64,000 bases of DNA, taken from positions 17,028,165-17,092,164 of the forward strand of contig NC_067204.1 in the NCBI RefSeq assembly GCF_026262505.1. The letters run 5' to 3'. This DNA is from Trichomonas vaginalis G3. Lineage: Eukaryota; Parabasalia; Trichomonadida; Trichomonadidae. The notes under the pieces were generated by a model. That model did not search any database. It saw only the letters and a list, made by a program, of their open reading frames with translations, and had not been told where the DNA came from. Positions 8,785 through 17,267 of the stretch are shown piece by piece. Every line of letters begins with the position of its first letter. Positions within the stretch are counted from its first letter, which is position 1. The position numbers and the translations under genes were made by a program.

Positions 8785-9399
8785 ATGAGAAGTAAATCCA
8801 TCTTAGCTGGTGCCGTTAATGTTCCAATTGAACCAACATCAAATGTTGACTCACGAACGACAAACAATATTGTCATAAAGAACTATAGTTCAGAGTGTTT
8901 GAAAGAACCAGAACCAGAGCTGAAATCCGTGAATTTAAATACAACTTCAAACGCTAACGCTACATCAGATGTTAAGTTAGAGTATCCACCACTGGACCAA
9001 ATTCTTTCAAGAGAAGTCAACGACAACCCTTACACAAATGTTCAAACAAATCCTTCAGATAACGTAGACCATTACCTTCTTCAGTTATACCAAACAATTT
9101 TACTCAAAGACGATAAGAAGCTTTTGATAAATCTTATAAGCAAGAACCAAATAATTCTAACAAAGGAGGACCTTGAAAATGTTATATTACGAATAACAGG
9201 GAAACAATGTGTCATTGACTATCTCGACCCTGAAATCGAATGCTGTGGTCAAACGCCACCATTCATGAAAATAGGTAACATCCGCATCATTGAAATACCA
9301 GGTACTCCAGGAGTTGAGTTTAAGTATAAATATTCGAACGAGTATACAAAACTTTCAACAGAATATAAATTATGTTTGAAATATGTTTTAGTAAATTAA
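8785..9399 (+). CDS. Conserved CCG-motif protein of unknown function (lineage 2 copy)
   Basis: 204 residues: a low-complexity Asn/Thr/Ser N-terminal half and an ordered C-terminal half with DPEIECCGQ at about 158-166 and GVEFKYKYS further on. The same order of features is found in the proteins at 3852-4430 and 35283. It lies between the ATPase and penton genes here, and between capsid and penton in lineage 1. Conservation across lineages whose other genes have diverged argues for a core morphogenesis role (inference). The ATG follows TTTTTATTCTATATGAA. Confidence 0.75.
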   Translation: MRSKSILAGAVNVPIEPTSNVDSRTTNNIVIKNYSSECLKEPEPELKSVNLNTTSNANATSDVKLEYPPLDQILSREVNDNPYTNVQTNPSDNVDHYLLQLYQTILLKDDKKLLINLISKNQIILTKEDLENVILRITGKQCVIDYLDPEIECCGQTPPFMKIGNIRIIEIPGTPGVEFKYKYSNEYTKLSTEYKLCLKYVLVN

Positions 9400-9557
9400 A
9401 GCAATTTGTAATATCTATCCAAAACTTCTTCAACAGTATCGAACTCATCTTCATAATGCAAACCTAATCTTATTGACTTGGTGCAGTTCTCACTAACACA
9501 ATATAGCGCTTTGCGCTCGGCGCCTTTGACGCCTTTTTCTGTTCTCTTGACTGACAT
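9396..9557 (-). CDS. Small element protein, start uncertain
   Basis: At least 53 residues from MSVKRTEKG. Coding-like sequence (LLLFDETNELI) continues upstream in frame but without an ATG. The reading frame contains GC-rich palindromes at 9505-9533 that translate in frame. The 3' end overlaps the convergent gene at 8785-9399 by 4 bases. Function unknown. Confidence 0.4.
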   Translation of the reverse strand: MSVKRTEKGVKGAERKALYCVSENCTKSIRLGLHYEDEFDTVEEVLDRYYKLL

Positions 9558-9632
9558 AATTAACTCATTTGTTTCATCAAACAGCAACAACCAAAGTTCA
9601 TGACCTAATACATAACATTCATACTTATATTT

Positions 9633-10400
9633 TTAGCTCTGAGTTCTCTTGTAAGCTGTTGCATTTAATATTTCTAAAAAGTCAACTTCAACAGTCATTC
9701 GCACTGGTGCCTTCAGTTCTACAGGCTCGCCTTGAAAGTCAACAAGTCTGAATTGCATGTCTTTCAAATTATGAGGACTAATGCGAACCCATTTACCTAA
9801 ATGAGTTGCTATGACAGGAACGTTTGGAATGAACATTGAATTGACTGCATAACAGAAAGACTTATATTCTACTGAACCTTTACTATTAACTCCTGAAATA
9901 CCTGTGACATTAGCTATTTTTGACTCAATGTATAAACAATTGCCATAACATACGTATGGAACAGATTTCATCTCAATCGTTTTGTCAACACTTTTCAAAG
10001 GAAATGTCATATGGTATGCTCCCAAAAGAAGTTGTACTCTATGACTCATTCGTGTTATCTTAAACTCCTTTGCATAACTGAACTTCAAAACTCCTGCAAT
10101 AAGTTTAACATTCATTAAGTTTTCTTCGTTCTCCTTGTTTATTGTAGTATTTATGAGAGCATTTAACACTCCAGCTAATGTTTCCATCTTATATTCTACA
10201 TTATTGTGAAATCTTATTTCGTGCTTCTTTCCATCTATTTCAAGCTCCATGAAATCTGTTTCATCTGTTATGACAAAAGTTGCGATAGTATTGAAGTCAA
10301 CAACTCTGAAAGCAAGTGCTTCATTCTGAAGACCTAAGTTTGTTTGAAGCTTTACTGTTCCGTATTCGTTTGGGTCAGTACTTTGCAAATAGAACAACAT
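9633..10400 (-). CDS. Penton-like minor capsid protein (lineage 2)
   Basis: A whole 255-residue beta-rich protein. The C-terminal stretch FRLVDFQGEPVELKAPVRMT, then VEVDF, follows the closing pattern (fluid polar loop, then hydrophobic strand) of single jelly-roll penton proteins of Polintons and virophages. In known relatives this protein forms the capsid vertices together with the double jelly-roll capsid protein. Context agrees: a fibre gene is on the other side of a 17-base divergent spacer. Assignment is by pattern and position, without a structural search. Confidence 0.65.
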   Translation of the reverse strand: MLFYLQSTDPNEYGTVKLQTNLGLQNEALAFRVVDFNTIATFVITDETDFMELEIDGKKHEIRFHNNVEYKMETLAGVLNALINTTINKENEENLMNVKLIAGVLKFSYAKEFKITRMSHRVQLLLGAYHMTFPLKSVDKTIEMKSVPYVCYGNCLYIESKIANVTGISGVNSKGSVEYKSFCYAVNSMFIPNVPVIATHLGKWVRISPHNLKDMQFRLVDFQGEPVELKAPVRMTVEVDFLEILNATAYKRTQS

Positions 10401-10417
10401 TTTATTCTCATTAAAAT
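10401..10417. promoter_or_regulatory. Bidirectional 17-bp spacer
   Basis: TTTATTCTCATTAAAAT separates the start codons of the penton-like gene (10400, minus) and the 52-residue gene (10418, plus). It gives a TTTTAATGAGAATAAA element on one strand and TTTTATTCTCATTAAA on the other. Promoter function inferred. Confidence 0.45.
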
Positions 10418-10576
10418 ATGACTATTGCTGCATATGCGTATGAAGCTGACAGAGCTAAACGTTTATATTTTGGTCAATACTCTCTCACACTTACTGACAA
10501 ATATATTGTTATCAGTGATGGAAATACCGAGAAATACATAACATGGAAGGACTATGAAAAGTTTGACCCATTTTAA
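10418..10576 (+). CDS. Small protein upstream of fibre gene (52 aa)
   Basis: A short open frame, MTIAAYAYEADRAKRLYFGQ start and WKDYEKFDPF end. It begins exactly behind the divergent spacer, so it is probably the true first gene of the fibre transcript. The end (YEKFDPF) echoes the RFDPSTTP motif at the start of the fibre frame, and 10580-10667 carries another copy of the MPFI-NGE module. The region may be an N-terminal part of the fibre gene family. Confidence 0.5.
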   Translation: MTIAAYAYEADRAKRLYFGQYSLTLTDKYIVISDGNTEKYITWKDYEKFDPF

Positions 10577-10667
10577 CTCCATGTACAATGCCATTCATTG
10601 TAAATGGTGAAGTTGTCATGAAGAACGACAAACAGTATATAAGTCTGTATATGAAGCATTAGAATAT

Positions 10668-13600
10668 ATGTTGAATTATAATCCCGAAAGATTTGACCCA
10701 AGCACTACACCATGTGCAATGCCTTTTATTAAGGACGGTGAAATCGTAAGAGTTCCGGATTCAACGGTTTATACTGCTGTTCAAAACAGTTTACAAAACA
10801 TTTTAGCGAATATCTTTAATTCAGAAACTACAGAAATAAAATTACCATATATAACAGATGCTAAAGAAATTAAATCAAAAACGACAACATTATTTACGTC
10901 ACTTAATGATTTAATGACTTATATCATTAATATTCCTGCACCAACTACAGCATTTGATCCAAACTCGACGGTTTGCAGGGTACCTTTCATAAAGTCGCAA
11001 ACGGACTCTTTGAGTCCTGAAGGTCTTTCAGACCGAAGCGACCAGGGCGAAGCCCATGACAGTTCAGTAATTGTTTTAAGGGATTCAACAGTTAATGAAT
11101 CATTAAAGGCGTCATTAATGAAAATCATTGATTTTAACTCATTCACGAATACATATAATTCATTCATTAATGTTTCATATGCTTCTAAAGAAGGTGAGCC
11201 AAAAACTATCGATAAAGCGGTGTATGAAATAAAAGCATCAACGACGAAATTGAATTCGTTAACTTTTGACGGTGATAGTTTCGTTAATGACATAACATCG
11301 GGGAAAACAATTTTAACGAAAGAATATTTAAAATCTCATGTTAGTGAGTTCGTTGAAATTGAAAAAGAAGGTGGAATTAAGTTCGATCCACTGAATTTCA
11401 TTTTCAGCTTAGCGAATGCGGGTGTTAGTTTCGCTGAATGGACAACTATACAGAGTGAAATAAATGCAATATGGACGTTTTTGGGGTCAAAAGCGGGAAT
11501 GGGTGAGCTTGTAAATGCTGCAAGAACATTAGGTGAAACAGGAAATTTTGTAGATGGTTTTAAAAGACTTGTTTCAAATGTTTTAACAAACACAAAGAAA
11601 TTATTTAGATATACCATACATAACGGACGGATTTTCGAACAGGTAGCAACAAACCCTCCGGTTATGGCTGCGTTGATGATGGTTAGAGATATAAAACCAC
11701 GTAACGACGGGAACGAAGAACATGAACAACAGAGCCCAACGGGCTCAGAGCCACATAGTGGCGAGGATACTGGTCGGGTTATTCAAGACATTAAAAACGT
11801 GTATCCTGAAGTTATTGATTTATTTAGAGGAGTTAATGATTCAATTTCAAAACATTCTATAACCCTCGATGAAGAGAATAAATTAACAGATTATATATTC
11901 GTCATTATTGCAGAACTAATGAAGAGAATAAATGAAAAAGGAATTGGTGATATCATTAATGTCAGCGATGTAATGATGAAAAGAAATTTTGACTCATTAT
12001 TTACAAAACCGAAAACAGAATATAGTCTTTATGACGTAATTACCGAATTAATGAAAAAGATTAATGATAATAAGAGTTCTGGCGGAAGAGTTGAATTAGA
12101 AGTGAATGATGTTAATGAGAAATTAGCCGAAAAAGCAGATAAAAACCACGTTCATTATATAACTTCAGACGAACAGATTATAACGGACTACCATGGATAT
12201 TTAACACGAAGTGATGAAGCGAAGACAAAAAATGTTAATGAAAGAAGATATAAATACATTCGTGCTAAAGGTTATGACATAAGCTGTACTGTACAGTATG
12301 ATGTAGCTAAAGCACCAGAAGCATTTGGTTATACCGGTGAAATTTATGCCTCTACTTTCAATGTTAACGGTGTATTAGTTGAACCAAGATTTACATTGAG
12401 AGTTAAGGCAAAAATAACGTTTGAAGATGCTATTAAAAGTAAAGCTGACAAAGTTGAACTCGAAGCAATGAACAAAGTTTTGAAATCTCATAAACACAAC
12501 ATCTCCGATATAAATGAACTTCAAGCTACATTAGACAGTAAAGCCGACAAGAACCATACAAACGAATCCTTCACTACTATTAGAGCAGACGATGTAATAT
12601 TGAACTATACCCTTGGTTCAAGTGCACCTTTAGAGAATCCAAGCACAAGCGTAAAAGATACACTAAACTCCTTAAATAGTAAATGTATGAACATTGAAGG
12701 TCATGTCAGAAACTTTGAAGCACATGAACTACCAGCAATGTTAGATAAGAAAGCAGACAAGAACCATACACATGATTTCTTCACAACTGTTGGTATAGAA
12801 AGTATTGAAGGAACGGTTGAAGGAACTGGTGGGGATGCATTATATTGTAAACCTCCTAACTTTCCACAAGGTTTAACATCGGATGACGACATAACGACGA
12901 TGAGAAACATTAGATGTAAAGATGTTTATGTCATGGAGGATGAAAATAATGTTAAATTCACTGCTCAAGATTTATATGATAAGAAAGCCGACAAAAATCA
13001 TACACATAAATCCTTCACTACTGTTAGAGCAGACGACATAATATTGAACTTTGACCTTGGTTCAAGTGCACCATTAGAAAATCCAAGTACAAGCGTAAAA
13101 GATACTCTTAACAATTTAGATAAGAGTTGCAGGAATACCGAAGATCATGCCAGAAACTTTGAAGCATATGAACTACCAGCAATGTTAGATAAGAAAGCTG
13201 ACAAAACTTATGTGGATACAGAACTAACAAAGAAATTTTCGAAACCAGATACAATGACATTTACAACAGAAATTATAAATGGTGAACCAGCAACTCCATT
13301 TGAATTTGTTAGAGGTCTTCAACCAGATACTTTTGAATTTTTCTTGGATAATTCTATTGAACTAACATTACATTATAAAAGTGGAACAAATGCAACATTT
13401 CATCCGGGAGATACATTCCAAATGGTATTTAATGACATAAGTTCTTTAGAATATGTTTATAGAGTTATGAGCATATATGATTTAATATATCCTATAGGAG
13501 CTGTTTATACGTCTATGAATCCAATAAATCCAAACACTTTATTTGGTGGTAGATGGTATGAAATAGTTGACAGTTTTCCATTCTACACTAATACGCAGTC

Positions 13601-13925
13601 AATGAAGATGGGAGGTTCAAAGAAAATAGGTATTGAAAACCTTCCTTCACATATGCATAGGTTCAGTGGAAGAACATCTGTGGAAGGAAACCATTCACAT
13701 TCAATAACAAAAAGAGGTTATATAAATCTTGCAGCGGGTTCGAATAGACAGGGAATGAACAGATATGATATCACAACTGACCCAGTAGATTCAAGCACAG
13801 GTATTTTCTGTGGAACTGCAGGAAATCATACACATGTTGTAGCTGGTATTACAGACCCAGCAGGTAATGGAAAAGATTATATGCCTCCTTATATAACAAT
13901 GCACGCTTGGATACGAGTTGGTTAA
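10668..13925 (+). CDS. Long phage-type fibre protein with gp10/tail-collar-like tip
   Basis: A 1085-residue protein. The N-terminal part has repeated modules (TPCAMPFIKDGEIVRVPDST, then STVCRVPFIK). The middle has several KADKNHTH-type repeats, as in trimeric phage tail fibres. Residues from about 935 to the end read LIYPIGAVYTSMNPINP, then FGGRWYEI, then LPSHMH, GNHSHS, GNHTHV and YMPPYITMHAWIRVG; this is the C-terminal fold of T4-like baseplate/tail-collar proteins. Relatives bind host surfaces, so a capsid spike for cell attachment is likely (inference). Two GC-rich palindrome blocks sit in frame (11003-11055, 11732-11762). Confidence 0.8.
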   Translation: MLNYNPERFDPSTTPCAMPFIKDGEIVRVPDSTVYTAVQNSLQNILANIFNSETTEIKLPYITDAKEIKSKTTTLFTSLNDLMTYIINIPAPTTAFDPNSTVCRVPFIKSQTDSLSPEGLSDRSDQGEAHDSSVIVLRDSTVNESLKASLMKIIDFNSFTNTYNSFINVSYASKEGEPKTIDKAVYEIKASTTKLNSLTFDGDSFVNDITSGKTILTKEYLKSHVSEFVEIEKEGGIKFDPLNFIFSLANAGVSFAEWTTIQSEINAIWTFLGSKAGMGELVNAARTLGETGNFVDGFKRLVSNVLTNTKKLFRYTIHNGRIFEQVATNPPVMAALMMVRDIKPRNDGNEEHEQQSPTGSEPHSGEDTGRVIQDIKNVYPEVIDLFRGVNDSISKHSITLDEENKLTDYIFVIIAELMKRINEKGIGDIINVSDVMMKRNFDSLFTKPKTEYSLYDVITELMKKINDNKSSGGRVELEVNDVNEKLAEKADKNHVHYITSDEQIITDYHGYLTRSDEAKTKNVNERRYKYIRAKGYDISCTVQYDVAKAPEAFGYTGEIYASTFNVNGVLVEPRFTLRVKAKITFEDAIKSKADKVELEAMNKVLKSHKHNISDINELQATLDSKADKNHTNESFTTIRADDVILNYTLGSSAPLENPSTSVKDTLNSLNSKCMNIEGHVRNFEAHELPAMLDKKADKNHTHDFFTTVGIESIEGTVEGTGGDALYCKPPNFPQGLTSDDDITTMRNIRCKDVYVMEDENNVKFTAQDLYDKKADKNHTHKSFTTVRADDIILNFDLGSSAPLENPSTSVKDTLNNLDKSCRNTEDHARNFEAYELPAMLDKKADKTYVDTELTKKFSKPDTMTFTTEIINGEPATPFEFVRGLQPDTFEFFLDNSIELTLHYKSGTNATFHPGDTFQMVFNDISSLEYVYRVMSIYDLIYPIGAVYTSMNPINPNTLFGGRWYEIVDSFPFYTNTQSMKMGGSKKIGIENLPSHMHRFSGRTSVEGNHSHSITKRGYINLAAGSNRQGMNRYDITTDPVDSSTGIFCGTAGNHTHVVAGITDPAGNGKDYMPPYITMHAWIRVG

Positions 13926-13944
13926 AATCTTTAACTTTACATAA

Positions 13945-15030
13945 ATGAGCTTGAAAGAAGTATTCGAACAACATCCATGGAGGTCATTTAAGAAGTTCAA
14001 TGAAGCTGCAAAGAGTCGGGGATTTACTAACAGAGCTGAAGTGAAAAGGTTCTTTGACAAAAATGTTGTACATCAAACAAAAATAAACCCTTACGACTAC
14101 TTTTTACCAATTTACTCCAACACTCCTGACGCATACCAATTTGACACTCTCATTCAAAGCAGAAAATGTGGTCATAAACCATTCCTCATCTTCATAAATG
14201 TTAACACTCGTAAAGCATATGCATATCCAATGAAAAATAAAGGAACTCGTGAAGTGTTAAGAGTTTTACAAAAGTTTGTAGCAGAACATAGCCCAAGTAC
14301 TTTAACATCAGACCAAGACAGTGCATACCTCAGCAACGAAATCACAGAATTTCTCATTAAGCATAACATAACTCACTACACTACTGAAGACCATAACCAT
14401 AACATACTCGGTATCATTAACCGCTTCATAAGGACTCTCAGAGATTTAAACCAAGAGCGAGACTTTACCGAAGAAACAATGAAACATTTTCTCGAAGTTT
14501 ACAATTCCTCAACACATTCTACAACAGGACATACACCAAATTCAATGACACAACAACAAGAAGAAAAGTATATACAAAAGAAACGAAGCCAAACACAAAA
14601 TATCAGAAATTCAACACAATTTACCCTCATTCCTGGTACAAAAGTTCGTGTAGTTCTTGACGACAAACCATTGACAAAGAAACGTTTAAGGTTAAGTCGA
14701 AACTATTATATCGTAGACTCTACGCAAGGTAATGGATATCTTATAAAAGCTGCTGACGACTCCATAGCATTTTACCCTCGTCATAAATTAGTCGAAAGTA
14801 GTAATGGCAAACTTGCTGAAACCATTGACGAAGCAAAGCGAGGAGTGGTTATTGAAATACTTGACTACAACATAAACGATGACACTTATAAAGTAAGATA
14901 TGAAGGAGGCGTTGAAGATGTTATACCATCTAAGAACTTGAGAGAATCTAAACCAACTCATCTGGGACCATTAGAGCGGGAGTACTGGAAAGATAAAAAC
15001 ATGCCAGAAAGAATAAGAAAATTCTTCTAA
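13945..15030 (+). CDS. Retrovirus-like integrase (RVE fold) of Polinton type
   Basis: 361 residues in one frame. The RVE core spans about 80-190: IFINVNTRKAYAYP around the first acidic position, LTSDQDSAYLSNE around the second, then HNILGIINRFIRTLRDLN. The C-terminal part (VVIEILDYN, then YKVRYEGGVEDVIPSKNL) looks like a chromo/SH3-like module, as in Polinton integrases. It inserts element ends into target DNA with short target duplications. It follows the fibre gene by 19 bases on the same strand. A decayed lineage 1 homologue lies at 45523-46481. Confidence 0.88.
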   Translation: MSLKEVFEQHPWRSFKKFNEAAKSRGFTNRAEVKRFFDKNVVHQTKINPYDYFLPIYSNTPDAYQFDTLIQSRKCGHKPFLIFINVNTRKAYAYPMKNKGTREVLRVLQKFVAEHSPSTLTSDQDSAYLSNEITEFLIKHNITHYTTEDHNHNILGIINRFIRTLRDLNQERDFTEETMKHFLEVYNSSTHSTTGHTPNSMTQQQEEKYIQKKRSQTQNIRNSTQFTLIPGTKVRVVLDDKPLTKKRLRLSRNYYIVDSTQGNGYLIKAADDSIAFYPRHKLVESSNGKLAETIDEAKRGVVIEILDYNINDDTYKVRYEGGVEDVIPSKNLRESKPTHLGPLEREYWKDKNMPERIRKFF

Positions 15031-15103
15031 ACTTTTTCGTTGGATGTAAATCAGACATGAATGAGAACAGTCATGTATTATTAATGTTTTCATAAATTTA
15101 CAC

Positions 15104-15355
15104 CAAAAATATATTATAGGTGAAGAGGTGAGATGTCACCTGTTTTTTCACCTAATTTTTCACCTCTTGAATTTGTCATAACTTCTTCGTAAATGCTTTG
15201 TCATAACTTCTTCGTAAATGCCTTGTCAAGATTTCATCGTAAATGCTTTGTCATGACTTCTTCGTAAATGAGTGTAAATGACCAAAAATATATTATAGGT
15301 GAAGAGGTGAGATATCACCTGTTTTTTCACCTAATTTTTCACCTCTTGAATTTTC
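15104..15355. repeat. Two GGTGA/TCACC palindromic repeats around a 25-bp tandem array
   Basis: Two copies (15104-15172 and 15281-15352) of AAATATATT-AGGTGAAGAGGTGAGAT-TCACCTGTTTTTTCACCTAATTTTTCACCTCTTGAATTT flank about four tandem units of the form ACTTCTTCGTAAATGCTTTG. No gene lies here. Between integrase and the next gene; function unknown, possibly transcription termination or a replication signal. Confidence 0.8.
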
Positions 15356-15436
15356 GTGAATTTTCGTGAATTTTCACAAAAGACCAAAAATAATGTTAGT
15401 TTTATTTTTATTTATTTTTTATTTTGTATAAAAGAT

Positions 15437-16402
15437 ATGATTTCAACAATCGGCACAACAACAATACAAGCCGCGAACGGCGGGACTCTGTCCACAACTA
15501 CAGCACCAAACTCGTTAGTCATGAATCCTACGTCAATGTTGGTAGAAATGAAAAACTTCATTCCTTCTTCATATACTTTCGAAACAAAAATCCAGAAGAT
15601 AAAGCAAGAACTTTTAACAAATAATTTAGACTGTAGTGCGAAAGATGAAACAAATGAACAGTATCTTTATGAAATGCAGGACATTATTGACCATTTACCC
15701 AAATTGCCTGAAATCCAACAACAAAAACTCACTATTCCTGAATTCGACGAAATTGAAGTGAAACCAACTGACTCAGTAGAAATAAAGAAGTTCATACGTA
15801 AAGTAAATTATGAATTCCTTGGTTTTCATTGCAACCATAAGGTTATGGACAAAGATTGCGATATGGTATATAAGAATGTTTCTGACATATATAAATCTGG
15901 GGAGTTTAAGACTTACGATAACTTTGTTTCATTAGTTGCAAAATGTGTTTGGGAAATAAGAGATAAAGATAGAAGAGGCAAAGTATGGAACGAACAAATA
16001 AGACCCGCTATGTTTGAGATGAAGAAAACCATTGACGCTTTAGTTGTTCTAGCAGGTAAGGTTTCAGAATATAACGCAAAAATGAACCCACAATGTTCAA
16101 AATGTAAAGCAGCAATGAGGAAATATAACTACTCCGTCAAAGAGATAGAAAGAATGCGAAACGACTATGCAGACTTAAAGAAAGAAGCAGAAAAGCCAGC
16201 AGAAGATAAAATGAACATGTTAGAATTTCTTAATAAAAATTATCCAACAGCAGAAGATTTCCTTCTATCTGACGTCAAGAAGAAGTATAAAGAAACTTTC
16301 GGCATTGTTAAAACATTCGATGTACTGACAGAAGAAATAGAAGCTACGAAATTGTTTAGAATTTCAAATATACATCGTACAATTCATGTAAAACGCTTAT
16401 AA
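15437..16402 (+). CDS. Accessory protein with Cys-X2-Cys pair, shared by elements D and B
   Basis: About 321 residues from the ATG at 15437, which follows a TTTTATTTTGTATAAAAGAT stretch. An alpha-helical protein with LGFHCNHK and PQCSKCKAA, which could make a zinc site, and a C-terminal coiled-coil-like segment. Nearly the same sequence lies at 40135-41045 in element B, where most other genes have diverged from D. That points to recent exchange between lineages. Function unknown. Confidence 0.7.
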   Translation: MISTIGTTTIQAANGGTLSTTTAPNSLVMNPTSMLVEMKNFIPSSYTFETKIQKIKQELLTNNLDCSAKDETNEQYLYEMQDIIDHLPKLPEIQQQKLTIPEFDEIEVKPTDSVEIKKFIRKVNYEFLGFHCNHKVMDKDCDMVYKNVSDIYKSGEFKTYDNFVSLVAKCVWEIRDKDRRGKVWNEQIRPAMFEMKKTIDALVVLAGKVSEYNAKMNPQCSKCKAAMRKYNYSVKEIERMRNDYADLKKEAEKPAEDKMNMLEFLNKNYPTAEDFLLSDVKKKYKETFGIVKTFDVLTEEIEATKLFRISNIHRTIHVKRL

Positions 16403-16409
16403 AATAACT

Positions 16410-16472
16410 AGGGTGAAAAAAGAGGTGAAAAAACAGGTGAGATGTCACCTCTTCACCTAAACATTATTTTTG
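16410..16472. repeat. GGTGA/TCACC palindromic repeat
   Basis: One copy in inverted orientation relative to 15104: GGTGAAAAAAGAGGTGAAA, then ACAGGTGAGATGTCACCTC, then TTCACCTAAA. It lies directly after the stop codon of the upstream gene. Confidence 0.8.
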
Positions 16473-16508
16473 CTGAATTCAGCACAAAAATAATGAATTT
16501 CATTAGTT

Positions 16509-16567
16509 AGAAAAATAACGCTAATTTTTTTCTAAGAAAAATTTTTATTTTGTATGTAAAGACAGTA
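16509..16567 (+). promoter_or_regulatory. Shared AT-rich upstream element
   Basis: GAAAAATAACGCTAATTTTT then TTCTAAGAAAAATTTTTATT precedes the gene at 16568. Almost the same block precedes 17268 (17208-17250), including the words GTAAAGACAGTAATG at both starts. A looser form precedes 26387. Recurrence directly before start codons suggests a promoter. Confidence 0.55.
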
Positions 16568-17179
16568 ATGACAAACATTGAGTTTGAAACAGTTAGAAAG
16601 ATAGACAATGACACCAAAGTGGTTAGAATAGGTGATTTAAACGTAAGATACTCAAAGAAATACAACAAATATTCTTTGTCAGACATTATATCTCCATCTG
16701 GAAAGAAAACAAGCGACTGGGTTAGAAATGCTTCAACTCAGAAAATTTTGACAAGAAATCCTGAGCTTATGATATCAATAGCATTTCATGGAACAAGAGC
16801 ATATCTTATAGACAAAAGTCTTATACCAATAGTTTTGTTATGGATTGACCCAGTTGTTGGATATAACTTCATAACTTATGGTTCATTCGATACGGAACGT
16901 TGCAGTGAAGGCTTACTTTACATCGTTCAGAAACCGAAGGACTTCAATACAAAGAGATATAAGATAGGAAGGACATATAATATAACTCAAAGATATGACA
17001 GTACAGTCAATAGAGTCAAGGTTGTGTTCGTTAATGATATGAGAGCTGCAGAAACAGAACTACTTGAAAAGTTTGAGAAAATGTATGGTGCTCCCATAAA
17101 AGGTAAAGAAACGTTTGAAGTAGATGAGATAGATAAAGCTATAAAATTATTTGACGAAGTTGCTGAAAAATACATGTAA
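16568..17179 (+). CDS. KilA-N / T5orf172 (GIY-YIG-like) domain protein
   Basis: About 203 residues. The N-terminal half (VRIGDLNVRYSKKYNKYSLS, then SDWVRNASTQKIL) resembles a KilA-N DNA-binding domain. The C-terminal half has GLLYIVQKPKDF, YKIGRTYNITQRYDS and AAETELLEKFEKMYG, the T5orf172 pattern related to GIY-YIG nucleases. Such two-domain proteins are common in large DNA viruses of protists and phages. The start at 16568 (MTNIEF) is preferred over 16550 because the same upstream words precede the ATG of the next gene. Confidence 0.72.
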   Translation: MTNIEFETVRKIDNDTKVVRIGDLNVRYSKKYNKYSLSDIISPSGKKTSDWVRNASTQKILTRNPELMISIAFHGTRAYLIDKSLIPIVLLWIDPVVGYNFITYGSFDTERCSEGLLYIVQKPKDFNTKRYKIGRTYNITQRYDSTVNRVKVVFVNDMRAAETELLEKFEKMYGAPIKGKETFEVDEIDKAIKLFDEVAEKYM

Positions 17180-17267
17180 AGCGTTTATTTTTGGTCTTTT
17201 GTGAAAGTCAGAAAATAACGCTAATTTTTTTCTAACAAAATTTTTTATCCGGAATGTAAAGACAGTA

